From NCBI GenBank assembly GCA_930633495.1, contig CAKNFJ010000001.1:2291001-2355000 (forward strand): a stretch of DNA of 64,000 bases, written 5' to 3'. How positions within the stretch are numbered: position 1 is the first letter of the stretch; each line of letters starts with the position of its first letter. The notes beneath the pieces are model-generated. The model ran no database searches and was not told the DNA's origin. It worked only from the letters and a program-made list of their open reading frames with translations. A program made the position numbers and the translations under genes. The stretch comes from Hyphomicrobiales bacterium. Lineage in GTDB: Bacteria; Pseudomonadota; Alphaproteobacteria; Rhizobiales; Beijerinckiaceae. This document shows positions 27,088 to 36,694 of the stretch, piece after piece.

Positions 27088-28173
27088 TCAGCGCTCGCCG
27101 TCGAGCAGGCGGCCGACCACCTTGGCCGTGTAGTCGACCATCGGGACGATGCGGGCGTAGTTCAGCCGCGTCGGGCCGATGATGCCGACGACGCCAACGA
27201 TGCGCTGCTCGGCATCGCGGAAGGGCGCAGCCACCATCGAGGAGCCCGACATCGAGAACAGCTTGTTCTCCGAGCCGATGAAGATGCGCACGCCGTCGCC
27301 CTGTTCGGCGCGGGTCAGGAGATCGATGACGTCGGTCTGCGTCTCCAGATCGCCGAAGAGCAGGCGGATGCGCTCGAGATCCTCCTGCGCCTTGAGATCT
27401 TCGAGCAGATTGGCCTGGCCGCGGACGATGAGGTGGCGGTCGCCGCTCGGGCCGGACGAGGTGGCGATGCCGTTCTCGACCAGCCGCGCGGTCAGCGCAT
27501 CGAGCTCGCGCTCCATCTGCGTGCGCTGCATCGCGATCTCGCCGCGCAGTTCGGCGAGCGTCTTGCCGATGATGCGGGCATTGAGGAAGTTCGCGGCCTC
27601 GCTCAGCGCCGACGCCGGCAGGCCCGGCGGCAGGGCAAGCAGGCGGTTCTCCACCGTGCCATCCTCGGAGACCAGCACCACGAGCGCGCGGGCAGGATCG
27701 AGCCGGACGAATTCGATATGCTTCAGCCGGGGATCGGCCTTGGCCGTCACGACGACGCCGGCCCCGCGCGAGAGGCCGGAGAGCAGCGCCGAGGCCTCCG
27801 TCAGCGTCTGGTCGAGATTGCGGTGGGTAGCGCCGGCCCGGATCCTGGCCTCGATCCCCGTCCGCTCGTCCGAGGTCAGATTCCCGACCTCCATCATCGC
27901 ATCGACGAAGAAGCGCAGGCCCCTTTCCGTGGGCAGGCGTCCCGCCGAGGTGTGCGGCGCGTAGATCAGCCCGGCCAGTTCCAGATCGGTCATGACGTTG
28001 CGCACCGTCGCGGGCGAGAGCGACATCGGCAGCAGGCGGGCGATGTTGCGCGAGCCGACCGGCTCGCCGGTCGTCAGATAGCCGTCGACGATCTGACGGA
28101 AAATCTCGCGCGAGCGCTGATCGGTCTCGACCAGGCTGCTCATCGTCTCGGGGCGGGGCGTGTGGGCGCTCAT
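27088..28173 (-). CDS. hrcA: Heat-inducible transcription repressor HrcA
   Basis: 361 aa, full length; ATG 28143 is an alternative start. The N-terminal winged helix ([55 protein letters not shown] in part) is the conserved DNA-binding block; the C terminus has [29 protein letters not shown]. HrcA binds CIRCE elements upstream of groESL and similar operons. No CIRCE is visible here, so it acts elsewhere. grpE is not next to it as in many relatives. Divergent from rph. Confidence 0.97.
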   Translation of the reverse strand: MSAHTPRPETMSSLVETDQRSREIFRQIVDGYLTTGEPVGSRNIARLLPMSLSPATVRNVMTDLELAGLIYAPHTSAGRLPTERGLRFFVDAMMEVGNLTSDERTGIEARIRAGATHRNLDQTLTEASALLSGLSRGAGVVVTAKADPRLKHIEFVRLDPARALVVLVSEDGTVENRLLALPPGLPASALSEAANFLNARIIGKTLAELRGEIAMQRTQMERELDALTARLVENGIATSSGPSGDRHLIVRGQANLLEDLKAQEDLERIRLLFGDLETQTDVIDLLTRAEQGDGVRIFIGSENKLFSMSGSSMVAAPFRDAEQRIVGVVGIIGPTRLNYARIVPMVDYTAKVVGRLLDGER

Positions 28174-28315
28174 GAACCTTTGCGGGCGAACCGTTCCTCC
28201 ATCCTATTGTCGTCATGCGATGCGCATGGATCAAGAGGCGGAACGGCGCCCCGCCTTGCCGTGCAGGGCAGGAGCGCCTACAAGCCGCCACTTCTCCGCA
28301 AGACAGGATCTTTTC

Positions 28316-29032
28316 ATGCGACCCTCCAAACGCGCCGCCGACGAGATGCGCAAGGTCACGCTCGAACGCGGCGTGGTGCGCTATGCCGAGGGTTCCTGCA
28401 TGGTGACGTTCGGCGAGACCAGGGTGCTCTGCGCCGCGACCGTCGAGGAAAAGGGGCCGCCGTGGCTGCGCGGCACCGGCAAGGGCTGGGTCACCGCCGA
28501 GTATTCGATGCTGCCGCGCGCCACGCATGAGCGCACCCGCCGCGAGGTCACCTCCGGCAAGCCCTCCGGCCGCACGCAGGAAATCCAGCGACTGGTCGGC
28601 CGCTCGCTTCGTGCCGTCGTCGATCTGACCGCGATCGGCGAGCGCCAGATCGTGGTGGATTGCGACGTGCTGCAGGCCGATGGCGGCACCCGCACCGCCT
28701 CGATCACCGGCGCCTGGGTCGCGCTGCACGACGCCCTGAAGTGGATGGAAGGGCGTGGCCTGCTCAAGGGCACGAACCCGCTCAAGGATCATGTCGCCGC
28801 CGTCTCCTGCGGCATCGTCGCCGGGCAGCCGGTGATCGATCTCGACTATGTCGAGGATTCCGGCGCACAGACCGACGCGAATTTCGTCATCACCGGCTCC
28901 GGCGGCCTTGTCGAGGTACAGGGCACGGCGGAAGGCGCGCCGTTTTCCGAGGACGAACTGCTCGCGCTGCTCAAGCTCGCCAAGGGCGGCGTCTCCAAGC
29001 TCGTCACGCTGCAGAAGGCCGCGGTGGCCTGA
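28316..29032 (+). CDS. rph: Ribonuclease PH
   Basis: 238 aa. A phosphorolytic 3'-5' exoribonuclease that trims tRNA 3' ends. ATG 28316 begins [19 protein letters not shown]. The conserved core includes [44 protein letters not shown] and the [17 protein letters not shown] stretch. It forms an operon with rdgB (2-bp gap) and hemW, divergent from hrcA. This order is standard in Alphaproteobacteria. Confidence 0.97.
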   Translation: MRPSKRAADEMRKVTLERGVVRYAEGSCMVTFGETRVLCAATVEEKGPPWLRGTGKGWVTAEYSMLPRATHERTRREVTSGKPSGRTQEIQRLVGRSLRAVVDLTAIGERQIVVDCDVLQADGGTRTASITGAWVALHDALKWMEGRGLLKGTNPLKDHVAAVSCGIVAGQPVIDLDYVEDSGAQTDANFVITGSGGLVEVQGTAEGAPFSEDELLALLKLAKGGVSKLVTLQKAAVA

Positions 29033-29034
29033 GC

Positions 29035-29682
29035 ATGAGCCCGCACCGCCTCCTCACCGGCAAGGTCGTGATCGCGACCCATAACCAGGGCAAGCTGCGC
29101 GAAATGCGCGAATTGCTGGCACCCTACGGCATCGAGCTCGTCTCGGCCGGGGAGCTCGGCCTGCCCGAGCCGGTCGAGGACGGTTTCATGTTCTCCGAGA
29201 ACGCAGCGATCAAGGCGGTTGCCGCGGCGACCGCCAGCGGCCTGCCGGCGCTCTCCGACGATTCCGGCATCTGCATCGACGCGCTCGATGGCGCGCCCGG
29301 CCTTTTCTCGGCCAACTGGGCCGGGCCGGGCAAGGATTTCGCTCCCGCGATCGGGCGCGTGCAGATGGAGCTGGCCAAGCGCGGCGCGAGCACGCCGGAC
29401 AAGCGCAAGGCACATTTCGTCTCGGCGCTGGTGATCGCCTGGCCGGACGGGCATCAGGAGCTGTTCGAAGGCCGCGTCTTCGGCATCGTGACCGAGCAGG
29501 CGCGCGGCCTGGGCGGCTTCGGCTACGATCCGATCTTCCTGCCCGATGGCCACGCGAAAACCTTTGGCGAGATGACCACGGAAGAGAAGCACGGCATCCC
29601 GGCCGACGGCTCGCCCGGCCTGTCGCATCGCGCCCGCGCCTTCCATGCGCTGGCCGCCGCCTGCCTGAGGAAACCGGCGTGA
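29035..29682 (+). CDS. rdgB: Non-canonical purine NTP pyrophosphatase (dITP/XTP)
   Basis: 215 aa. RdgB/HAM1-family enzyme hydrolysing dITP, XTP and similar nucleotides to prevent their incorporation in DNA. Signature sequences: IATHNQGKLREMRELL at the N terminus, SDDSGICIDALDGAPGLFSANWAG, and GYDPIFLPDGHAKTFGEM. It starts 2 bp after rph ends, and its stop overlaps the hemW GTG start by 4 nt. Confidence 0.96.
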   Translation: MSPHRLLTGKVVIATHNQGKLREMRELLAPYGIELVSAGELGLPEPVEDGFMFSENAAIKAVAAATASGLPALSDDSGICIDALDGAPGLFSANWAGPGKDFAPAIGRVQMELAKRGASTPDKRKAHFVSALVIAWPDGHQELFEGRVFGIVTEQARGLGGFGYDPIFLPDGHAKTFGEMTTEEKHGIPADGSPGLSHRARAFHALAAACLRKPA

Positions 29683-30878
29683 GCGCCCCGGCCGCCCTTG
29701 CCGAGCGGCCGCCTGTCCTGCATCCCACCGCGGATGCGGGCTTCGCCGTCTATGTGCATTGGCCGTTCTGCCTGGCGAAGTGCCCGTATTGCGACTTCAA
29801 CAGCCATGTCCGGCTGCAGCCGCCGGACCAGCAGCGCTATATCGCGGCCTTCCGGCGCGAGATCGCGCATCGGGCCGCGCTGGCGCCGGGACGCACGGTC
29901 TCCTCGATCTTCTTCGGCGGCGGCACGCCCTCGCTGATGGAGGGCCGCACGGTCGGCGCGATCCTTGATGCGATCGGCGAACATTGGGCGGTCGATCCCA
30001 ATTGCGAAGTGTCGCTGGAGGCGAACCCGACCAGCGTCGAGGCGGGCCGCTTCCGCGATTTCCGCGCGGCCGGCGTCAACCGCGTCTCGCTCGGCGTGCA
30101 GGCCCTGAACGACGCCGATCTCAAGGCGCTCGGCCGGATGCACTCGGCCGAGGAGGCTCTGACGGCAGTGGCGATCGCCCGGAAATATTTCGAACGCTAT
30201 TCCTTCGACCTGATCTACGCCCGCTCTCCGGCGCAGACACCTGCGCTCTGGCGCGCCGAGCTGGAACTGGCGATCAGCCATGCGGCCGAGCATCTCTCGC
30301 TTTACCAGCTCACCATCGAGCCGGGCACGGCCTTCGAACGGCTGTTCCGCGCCGGCAAGCTCGCCATTCCCGATCATGACGCCGGCGCCGCACTCTACGA
30401 GACGACGCAGGAGGTCACGGCCAGGCACGGCCTGCCGGTCTACGAGATCTCGAACCACGCGCGACCGGGCGCCGAGTGCCGACACAATCTGGTCTACTGG
30501 CACTACGGCGAATATGCCGGCGTCGGCCCCGGCGCCCATGGCCGGCTGGTGACGGCGGAAGGCCGCATGGCGCATTCGACCGAAAAGCGGCCGGAAATCT
30601 GGCTGGAGCGTGTCGAGGCCGAGGGCCATGCCCTCGTCGAAGACGAGCGGCTCAGCGAAGAGGCGCAGGGCGACGAATATCTGCTGATGGGGCTTCGCCT
30701 CGTCGAGGGGATCGATCCGGCGGTGTTCGAGGCGCTGGCCGGGCGCAAACTCAACGCCAAGCGCATCGCCAGCCTGATCGACGAGAAGCTCCTGATGCAT
30801 CGCCAAGGCGGCCGGCTCGCAGCGACCCCGGACGGCGCGCTGCTGCTCGACGCGCTGGTGGCCGATCTGGCGGCTTAA
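29679..30878 (+). CDS. hemW: Radical SAM heme chaperone HemW (formerly coproporphyrinogen III oxidase-like)
   Basis: 399 aa, GTG start overlapping the rdgB stop. The N-terminal Fe-S motif is CLAKCPYCDF (CxxxCxxC), with the HemN-family patterns SIFFGGGTPSLM and EANPTSVEAGRF; SLGVQALNDADLKALGR follows. Homologues with this HemW-type motif bind heme and do not act as oxygen-independent coproporphyrinogen oxidases. It ends the rph-rdgB-hemW operon. Confidence 0.92.
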   Translation: MSAPAALAERPPVLHPTADAGFAVYVHWPFCLAKCPYCDFNSHVRLQPPDQQRYIAAFRREIAHRAALAPGRTVSSIFFGGGTPSLMEGRTVGAILDAIGEHWAVDPNCEVSLEANPTSVEAGRFRDFRAAGVNRVSLGVQALNDADLKALGRMHSAEEALTAVAIARKYFERYSFDLIYARSPAQTPALWRAELELAISHAAEHLSLYQLTIEPGTAFERLFRAGKLAIPDHDAGAALYETTQEVTARHGLPVYEISNHARPGAECRHNLVYWHYGEYAGVGPGAHGRLVTAEGRMAHSTEKRPEIWLERVEAEGHALVEDERLSEEAQGDEYLLMGLRLVEGIDPAVFEALAGRKLNAKRIASLIDEKLLMHRQGGRLAATPDGALLLDALVADLAA

Positions 30879-30897
30879 ACGACGCCGGGCTTACAGC

Positions 30898-30988
30898 GTC
30901 ATGCTCGCCCTTGTGGCGAGCATCCACGTCTTGAACACTACCTTTGACGAGGGAAGACGTAGATGGTCGGGACAAGCCCGACCATGAC
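30898..30988. repeat. Class B repeat between hemW and the ugp operon
   Basis: Starts gtcatgctcgcccttgtggc and ends acaagcccgaccatgac, with ACGTCTT / AAGACGT internal arms. The same internal arms recur at 58403-58492. It lies between the convergent hemW and ABC ATPase genes. Confidence 0.8.
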
Positions 30989-31009
30989 GAAGAGCGCGGG
31001 ATAAGCCGC

Positions 31010-32089
31010 TCAGCCCTTCCCCAACCTTGCGCCCGTCTTCGGATCGAAGACATGGACCTTGTCGGGATCGACGGTGATCCAGAGCTGGCCTTCCTGCGCC
31101 GGGACCTCGCCGGTCGCCGCCTGCATCACGAAGGGCTGGCCTGAGAGCTTGCCGTGGAAGAGTTGGGTCGCGCCCAGCTCCTCGATGAACTCGACGTCGA
31201 AGGGCAGCGAGCCGGCCTGCCCTTCCGAGGTGATCTCGACATCTTCCGGGCGCAGGCCGACCTCGACCGGCGTCTGCGGCGGCAGATCCGCGCGCAGGTC
31301 GCGGGCCTCGAGGATGGCGTCGCCGAGCGCGACGATGCCATGGCCGTCGACGCTGCCGGGCACGATGTTCATCGGCGGCGAGCCGATGAAGGTCGCGACG
31401 AATTTGCTGGCCGGCTTGCGATAGACTTCCGCCGGCAGGCCGATCTGCTCGACCTGTCCGGCATTCATCACCACGAGCTTGTCGGAGAGCGTCATCGCCT
31501 CGACCTGATCGTGGGTGACATAGATCGAGGTGACGCCGAGAGAGCGCTGCAGCTTCTTGATCTCGACGCGCATCTGGACGCGCAGCTTGGCATCGAGGTT
31601 CGAGAGCGGCTCGTCGAAGAGGAAGACCTGCGGCTTGCGCACGATGGCGCGGCCCATGGCGACGCGCTGGCGCTGGCCGCCGGAGAGCTGGCGCGGCCGA
31701 CGCTCCAGGAAGGGCTCGATCGCCAGGATGCGGGCCGCCTCCTTGACGCGCTTGTCGATCTCGTCCTTCGGCGTGCCGCGGTTGCGCAGGCCGTAGGCCA
31801 TGTTGTCGTAGATGTTCATATGCGGGTAGAGCGCATAGTTCTGGAACACCATCGCGATGTCGCGGTCGGCCGGCTCGATCTGGTTGACGACGCGACTACC
31901 GATGGCGACCTCGCCGGACGAGATCGTCTCCAGCCCGGCGACCATGCGCAGCAGCGTGGACTTGCCGCAGCCGGAGGGGCCGACCAGCACGCAGAAGCCG
32001 CCATCGGGAATGTCGAAGGAGACGCCCTTCACGGCTTCGACGCCGCCGGCATAGACCTTCTTGACGTTGATGAGAGTGACCTGGGCCAT
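31010..32089 (-). CDS. ugpC: ABC transporter ATP-binding protein UgpC-type
   Basis: 359 aa. Walker [10 protein letters not shown], signature [16 protein letters not shown], Walker [13 protein letters not shown], and the CUT1-type C-terminal regulatory TOBE domain. It energises import of sn-glycerol-3-phosphate or a related compound. It is last in the operon, 7 bp after ugpE. Confidence 0.92.
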   Translation of the reverse strand: MAQVTLINVKKVYAGGVEAVKGVSFDIPDGGFCVLVGPSGCGKSTLLRMVAGLETISSGEVAIGSRVVNQIEPADRDIAMVFQNYALYPHMNIYDNMAYGLRNRGTPKDEIDKRVKEAARILAIEPFLERRPRQLSGGQRQRVAMGRAIVRKPQVFLFDEPLSNLDAKLRVQMRVEIKKLQRSLGVTSIYVTHDQVEAMTLSDKLVVMNAGQVEQIGLPAEVYRKPASKFVATFIGSPPMNIVPGSVDGHGIVALGDAILEARDLRADLPPQTPVEVGLRPEDVEITSEGQAGSLPFDVEFIEELGATQLFHGKLSGQPFVMQAATGEVPAQEGQLWITVDPDKVHVFDPKTGARLGKG

Positions 32090-32096
32090 TCGCGGA

Positions 32097-32945
32097 TTAC
32101 TTCTCGGTTTCGACCAGGCCCTTCACGAAGAGCCTCTGCATGGCGATGACGACGAAGACCGGCGGCAGCATCGCCAGCATGGCGGTGGCCATGGCGAGCT
32201 GCCATTCGGTCAGGGCGTCGGCGGTGACGATCATCTTCTTGATGGCGATGACGATGGTCTGCATCGAGTCCTTCGTCGTCACCAGCAGCGGCCAGAGATA
32301 CTGGTTCCAGCCATAGATGAACTGGATCACGAACAGCGCCGCGATCGTGGTGATCGACAGCGGCAGCAGCGTATCCTTGAAGAACTTGAACGGGCCGGCG
32401 CCGTCGATCTTCGAGGCCTCCAGCAGCTCGTCCGGGATCGTCATGAAGAACTGGCGGAAGAGCAGCGTGCCGGTCGCCGAGGCGATCAGCGGGATGGCGA
32501 GGCCCTGATAGGTGTCCAGCATGTTCAGATCGGAGACGATCTTGAAGGTCGGGAAGATGCGGACCTCGACCGGCAGCATCAGCGTGATGAAGATGATCCA
32601 GAACGCCGCCATCCGGAACGGGAAGCGGTAATAGACCACCGCATAGGCGGAGAGCACGGAGATGAAGATCTTCCCCAGCGCGATCGTCATCGCCATGATG
32701 AAGGAGTTGAGCATCATGCCGATCACCGGCTCGCGCGTCGTGCTCGACGTGCCGACGAAGAGGATGCGCTTGTAGTTCTCCAGGAAATACGGCCCCGGAT
32801 AGAGCGGCATCTGGCCGTTGATCACGGTCGAGGCGTCCCAGGTCGAGGCGACGAAGGTCAGCCAGACCGGGAAAGCGACGATCAGCACGCCGATCGTCAG
32901 GATGACATAGGCGATCAGATCACCCAGGCGGCGGTCCTCGACCAT
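32097..32945 (-). CDS. ugpE: ABC permease UgpE-type
   Basis: 282 aa, six helices, with the EAA motif ([21 protein letters not shown]). It has UgpE-like features such as [18 protein letters not shown] text (here [15 protein letters not shown]) and [19 protein letters not shown]. Its start overlaps the stop of the creatininase gene by 4 nt, which separates it from ugpA. Confidence 0.93.
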   Translation of the reverse strand: MVEDRRLGDLIAYVILTIGVLIVAFPVWLTFVASTWDASTVINGQMPLYPGPYFLENYKRILFVGTSSTTREPVIGMMLNSFIMAMTIALGKIFISVLSAYAVVYYRFPFRMAAFWIIFITLMLPVEVRIFPTFKIVSDLNMLDTYQGLAIPLIASATGTLLFRQFFMTIPDELLEASKIDGAGPFKFFKDTLLPLSITTIAALFVIQFIYGWNQYLWPLLVTTKDSMQTIVIAIKKMIVTADALTEWQLAMATAMLAMLPPVFVVIAMQRLFVKGLVETEK

Positions 32946-33694
32946 CAGATCCCCTTCCCCATCTCGCGCAGCAGCCCGGCCAGCGCGTCCGCGCAGGCAT
33001 CGAGACAGGCCTGCCCCTTCTGCAGCGAGGCACGGCGCGCGTCGCCGATCACCCCGGTTTCGGTCATGTCCCGGAAAGACCGGTGCCGCGACACGTTCGG
33101 CCGCCCCGGCAACCCGTCACGCGCGCCGAAGGCCTCGCCGAGGCGCGGCTCCCGGACCGAACCGGGCGCCAGCACCATCATCATCGACGTTTCGACCTCG
33201 CAGGCATGCTGGACGCCCTGCTGATCTTCCAGGAGCGGCCCGAGCGCGGCCTGCGCCAGCAGGAAATAGGTGGTCGCCTCGACATGCAGCCGCGTCTCGC
33301 GGGCGAAGTCGGGCAGGAAGGCGGTCAGCGCAGCGATATTGCCGCCATGGCCGTTGACGATCAGCACACGATGGAAGCCGTGACGCTCGATGCTTTTCAG
33401 CAGGGCGAGCAAGACGGCGCGATAGGTCGGGATATCGAAGGTGAAGGTGCCGCCGAAGGCCATGTGATGCTCGGCCATGCCGCACCACAGCGTCGGCGCG
33501 ACCACCACATCGACATCGTCGGCCCGCTCGGCCGCCGCCTTGCAGACCCCACTGCAGAGGATGGTATCGACGCCGACGGGCAGATGCGGGCCGTGCTGCT
33601 CGATCGAGGCGACAGGAAGGACGACGATCGCATCCTTCGCCGCCTTGGCGCGCAGTTCCTCGGCGGTCAGGTCCTGCCAGAGTACCGAGGTCAT
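32945..33694 (-). CDS. Creatininase-family metal-dependent amidohydrolase
   Basis: 249 aa. The metal site is visible as E32-x-H34 G P H37 LP ... D43 in SIEQHGPHLPVGVD, with the HGGN loop at about 116-119 and a later glutamate in EVETS (about 168). Family members hydrolyse creatinine, formamido-pyrimidines or cyclic amides, and MftE is a peptidase. It overlaps its neighbours on both sides by 4 nt and so is part of the ugp operon. It may act on the imported compound. The substrate is unknown. Confidence 0.88.
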   Translation of the reverse strand: MTSVLWQDLTAEELRAKAAKDAIVVLPVASIEQHGPHLPVGVDTILCSGVCKAAAERADDVDVVVAPTLWCGMAEHHMAFGGTFTFDIPTYRAVLLALLKSIERHGFHRVLIVNGHGGNIAALTAFLPDFARETRLHVEATTYFLLAQAALGPLLEDQQGVQHACEVETSMMMVLAPGSVREPRLGEAFGARDGLPGRPNVSRHRSFRDMTETGVIGDARRASLQKGQACLDACADALAGLLREMGKGI

Positions 33695-34218
33695 CGAGCA
33701 GCTTTCGTCATCGGCACGAAGAAGAGATCCGCAAGCGTCTCCGCCACCTTCGGCGCGGTCGCAGCGGCCTCCGCCTCGTTGATCGTGATCATCGGCATGT
33801 AGATCAGAACCTTGTAGGGCCCCTCCGAGCGGAGAGCGGCGAGGGGGCCGGCGCTCAACGCGCGCAGGACGAGCGTTAGGCTGCGGCTCTTCAGGCTGCC
33901 TGTCGGCGGCGAGACCTCGAAGCGGACATGGAGGATCTGGAAGACGTCGAGACCTTCCGCCCCCGCGCGGCGGTCGAGCGTCGCATCGTCGGAGAAGGTC
34001 GGAACCGCGACGAAGGGTATTTTCGCGTCGTCCGCCCGCTTGCGCATCGCGCCGATCAGCAGCTTGCAGATGCGATCGGCCCAGGCCACTTCCGTCCCCG
34101 GGCCGCAATTCAGCACCACGCCCTTCCACGCATCGATCACCCGGCCCTGCGCCGACGCCATGGCGGGCGCGAGGCACAGGCCGGCAAGCGTCGCGAGGCG
34201 GAGCGCACGCCGCAGCAT
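33691..34218 (-). CDS. Hypothetical secreted protein in ugp operon
   Basis: 175 aa. A clean signal peptide ([24 protein letters not shown]) precedes a mature domain of about 150 residues with cysteines in LNCGPG and RICKLL. I recognise no family. The start at 34218 overlaps the stop of ugpA, and its stop overlaps the creatininase start. A periplasmic helper protein is a plausible guess, nothing more. Confidence 0.75.
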   Translation of the reverse strand: MLRRALRLATLAGLCLAPAMASAQGRVIDAWKGVVLNCGPGTEVAWADRICKLLIGAMRKRADDAKIPFVAVPTFSDDATLDRRAGAEGLDVFQILHVRFEVSPPTGSLKSRSLTLVLRALSAGPLAALRSEGPYKVLIYMPMITINEAEAAATAPKVAETLADLFFVPMTKAAR

Positions 34219-35099
34219 CAGTAGCTCACCTTGCGCTCGATGAAGCGGAACTGGATCGCCGTCAGCCCGATGACCATGATCAGCAGGATCACCGACTGGG
34301 CCGCGGAACCACCGAGGTTCGAGCCGCCCTTGCCGTCGGAGAAGACCTTGTAGACCAGCGTCTCGGTCGCGCCCGAAGGGCCGCCGCCGGTCACCGTGTC
34401 GATGATGCCGAAGGTGTCGAAGAAGACGTAGACGATGTTGACGACGAGCAGGAAGAAGGTCGTCGGCGAGAGCAGCGGGAAGACGATGGTCCAGAAGCGG
34501 CGCATTGGGCGGGCGCCGTCGATCACCGCCGCCTCGATCACGCTCTTGGGGATCGACTGCAGGCCGGCGAGGAAGAACAGGAAATTGTAGCTGATCTGCT
34601 TCCAGGTCGCGGCCAGGATGACCAGCAGCATCGCATGGTTGCCGTTGAGACGGGGATTCCACGGGATGCCGAGCGCCTGCAGCCCGCGCGCCAGCATGCC
34701 GAGCGAGGGGTCGAACATGAAGATCCAGAGCACGCCGGCGATGGCAGGCGCGACCGCATAGGGCCAGATCAGCAGGGTCTTGTAGATTTCGCCGCCGCGA
34801 AGCTGCCGGTCCGCCATCACGGCGAAGAGCAGCGCGATCGAGAGCGAGAACACGCAGACGAAGGTCGAGAAGACGATCGTGTTGACGAAGGCCTTGAGAT
34901 AGCCGGGGTCGGTGAAGAGCATCTGGTAGTTCTCGAACCAGACGAACTCCGTCGAGGTGCCGAAGGCATCCTCAAGCAGGAAGCTCTGCCAGACCGCCTG
35001 GGTCGCCGGCCAGTAGAAGAACACGACGGTGATGGCGAGCTGCGGCAGAAGCAGCAGGAAGGGGATGGTCAGCCCCTTGAAGTATGCGTTCTTCTGCAT
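34218..35099 (-). CDS. ugpA: ABC permease UgpA-type
   Basis: 293 aa, six hydrophobic helices and the EAA loop ([24 protein letters not shown]). The N-terminal [21 protein letters not shown] and the [26 protein letters not shown] region match UgpA. It follows ugpB after a 76-bp gap that holds a short repeat. Confidence 0.94.
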   Translation of the reverse strand: MQKNAYFKGLTIPFLLLLPQLAITVVFFYWPATQAVWQSFLLEDAFGTSTEFVWFENYQMLFTDPGYLKAFVNTIVFSTFVCVFSLSIALLFAVMADRQLRGGEIYKTLLIWPYAVAPAIAGVLWIFMFDPSLGMLARGLQALGIPWNPRLNGNHAMLLVILAATWKQISYNFLFFLAGLQSIPKSVIEAAVIDGARPMRRFWTIVFPLLSPTTFFLLVVNIVYVFFDTFGIIDTVTGGGPSGATETLVYKVFSDGKGGSNLGGSAAQSVILLIMVIGLTAIQFRFIERKVSY

Positions 35100-35119
35100 C
35101 GGCTTCCCTGGAACGAGAC

Positions 35120-35152
35120 GGCCATCCCGGACGGAGAGTGTCCGGGATGACC
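35120..35152. repeat. Minimal class A hairpin between ugpB and ugpA
   Basis: ggccatcccggac ... gtccgggatgacc, a 33-bp hairpin that keeps only the outer arms of the class A repeat. It sits just after the binding-protein gene. Confidence 0.7.
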
Positions 35153-35175
35153 TTGGATATGCAAGAGCTAAGCGC

Positions 35176-36501
35176 TCAGCGGGCCGCGGTGCGCTCGAAC
35201 TGGCGCAGCATCTGGTTGCCGCGCTCGGCCGCCGCGTCCAGCGCCGCCTGCGGCGACTTCTGGCCGTTCAGCGCCGCCTCCAGCTCCTCCGACCAGATGT
35301 CGCGGATCTGGACGAGGCTGCCGTAGCGCAGGCCCTTCGAGTTGTCGGTCGGGGTCTTGTTGGTCAGCTCGAGGATCGGAGTCTCGAGATAGGGCTTGTC
35401 CTTGTAGAAGCCCGACGCCTTGACCTTCTCATAGGCGGCCTTGGTGATCGGCAGATAGCCCGACTCGGTGTGCAGCTTCACCTGGCGATCGACATTGGAG
35501 AGGAAGGTGAAGAACTTGGCGACGCCCTTGTACTCGTCGGCCTTCTTGCCGCCCATCACCCACAGCGAGGCGCCGCCGATGATCGAGTTCTGCGGCGCGC
35601 CCTGCACGTCCGGATAATACGGCATCGCGGCATTGCCCCAATCGAACTTGGCATTGGCCTTGACGTTGCCGAAGAAGCCCGAGGAGGTCAGGAAGATCGG
35701 ACATTCGCCGGAGGTGAAGCGGCCTTCGCCGTTGTTGGTGCGGCCGGAATAGTCGTAGGTCTTGTCCTTCTGCAGCTCGACCAGATTGGTCCAGTGCTTG
35801 AGGAAAGCCGGGCTCTTGTTGAAGTTCAGCACGGCGTCGAAGCCGGCCATGCCGTTGACCTTGGTCGAGAGCGGCACGTTATGCCAGGCGCCGAATTGCT
35901 CGATATTGGCCCAGGTCGCCCAGGCATTCGAGAGCGCGCATTTGTCGAAGCCGGCGGCCTTCAGCTTCTTGGCGGCCTCGAAGGTCTCGGGCCAGGTCTT
36001 CGGCGGCTTCTCCGGGTCGAGGCCTGCCTTGCGGAAGGCGTCCTTGTTGTACCACATCACCATCGAGGAAGAGTTGAACGGCATCGAGAGCATGTCGCCC
36101 TTAGCCGTCGAATAATAGCCGGTGATCGCGGGCAGATAGGCATTCGGATCGAACTTCTCGCCGGCTTCCTTCATCACCTCATGGACTGGCTTGATCGCGC
36201 CCTTGGCCGACATCATCGTGCCGGTGCCGACCTCGAAGACCTGGAGGATGTGCGGCGCCTGCCCGGCGCGGAAGGCGGCGATGCCGGCGTTCAGCGTGTC
36301 GGGGTAGGAGCCCTTGTAGACGGGGACGACCTTGTAGTCCTTCTGCGAGGCGTTGAAATCCTCGGAAAGCTTGACGACGACGTCGTTGTTGGCGCCGGTC
36401 AGGGCATGCCACCACTGGATCTCGGTCTGCGCCAGAGCCGGCGAAGCACTTGCGAGCGTGGCGGCTGCTACCGATGCCAGGATGTACGATTTGATGGTCA
36501 T
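35176..36501 (-). CDS. ugpB: Periplasmic binding protein UgpB-type
   Basis: 441 aa. Start ATG 36501 begins the signal peptide [17 protein letters not shown] ... LAQ; the upstream frame lacks any export signal. The mature protein opens with [17 protein letters not shown], close to UgpB, which binds glycerol-3-phosphate and glycerophosphodiesters. It is the first gene of the operon. Identity with true UgpB looks good, but ligand specificity cannot be read by eye. Confidence 0.92.
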   Translation of the reverse strand: MTIKSYILASVAAATLASASPALAQTEIQWWHALTGANNDVVVKLSEDFNASQKDYKVVPVYKGSYPDTLNAGIAAFRAGQAPHILQVFEVGTGTMMSAKGAIKPVHEVMKEAGEKFDPNAYLPAITGYYSTAKGDMLSMPFNSSSMVMWYNKDAFRKAGLDPEKPPKTWPETFEAAKKLKAAGFDKCALSNAWATWANIEQFGAWHNVPLSTKVNGMAGFDAVLNFNKSPAFLKHWTNLVELQKDKTYDYSGRTNNGEGRFTSGECPIFLTSSGFFGNVKANAKFDWGNAAMPYYPDVQGAPQNSIIGGASLWVMGGKKADEYKGVAKFFTFLSNVDRQVKLHTESGYLPITKAAYEKVKASGFYKDKPYLETPILELTNKTPTDNSKGLRYGSLVQIRDIWSEELEAALNGQKSPQAALDAAAERGNQMLRQFERTAAR

Positions 36502-36694
36502 TGAACCTCTCCCTCCCGCGGGCGGGCACCGCCGCGGTTCTTGTCTCGTTGGTGCGCAAGCTAGCATGAAGCGCAGGCGACAGTTCAATGACAAATCGAC
36601 GACGTCCGCCGCAATGCTCCTATGGTCTCGTTGCGGCTTGCGCATTGCCGAATAACCGGCTGATCTGCGCCCTCACTCGTTCCCGGACCGGATC

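Noticed and set aside
28174..28315. CIRCE element for HrcA in the hrcA-rph gap
   Set aside because: No TTAGCACTC-N9-GAGTGCTAA-like pair is present.
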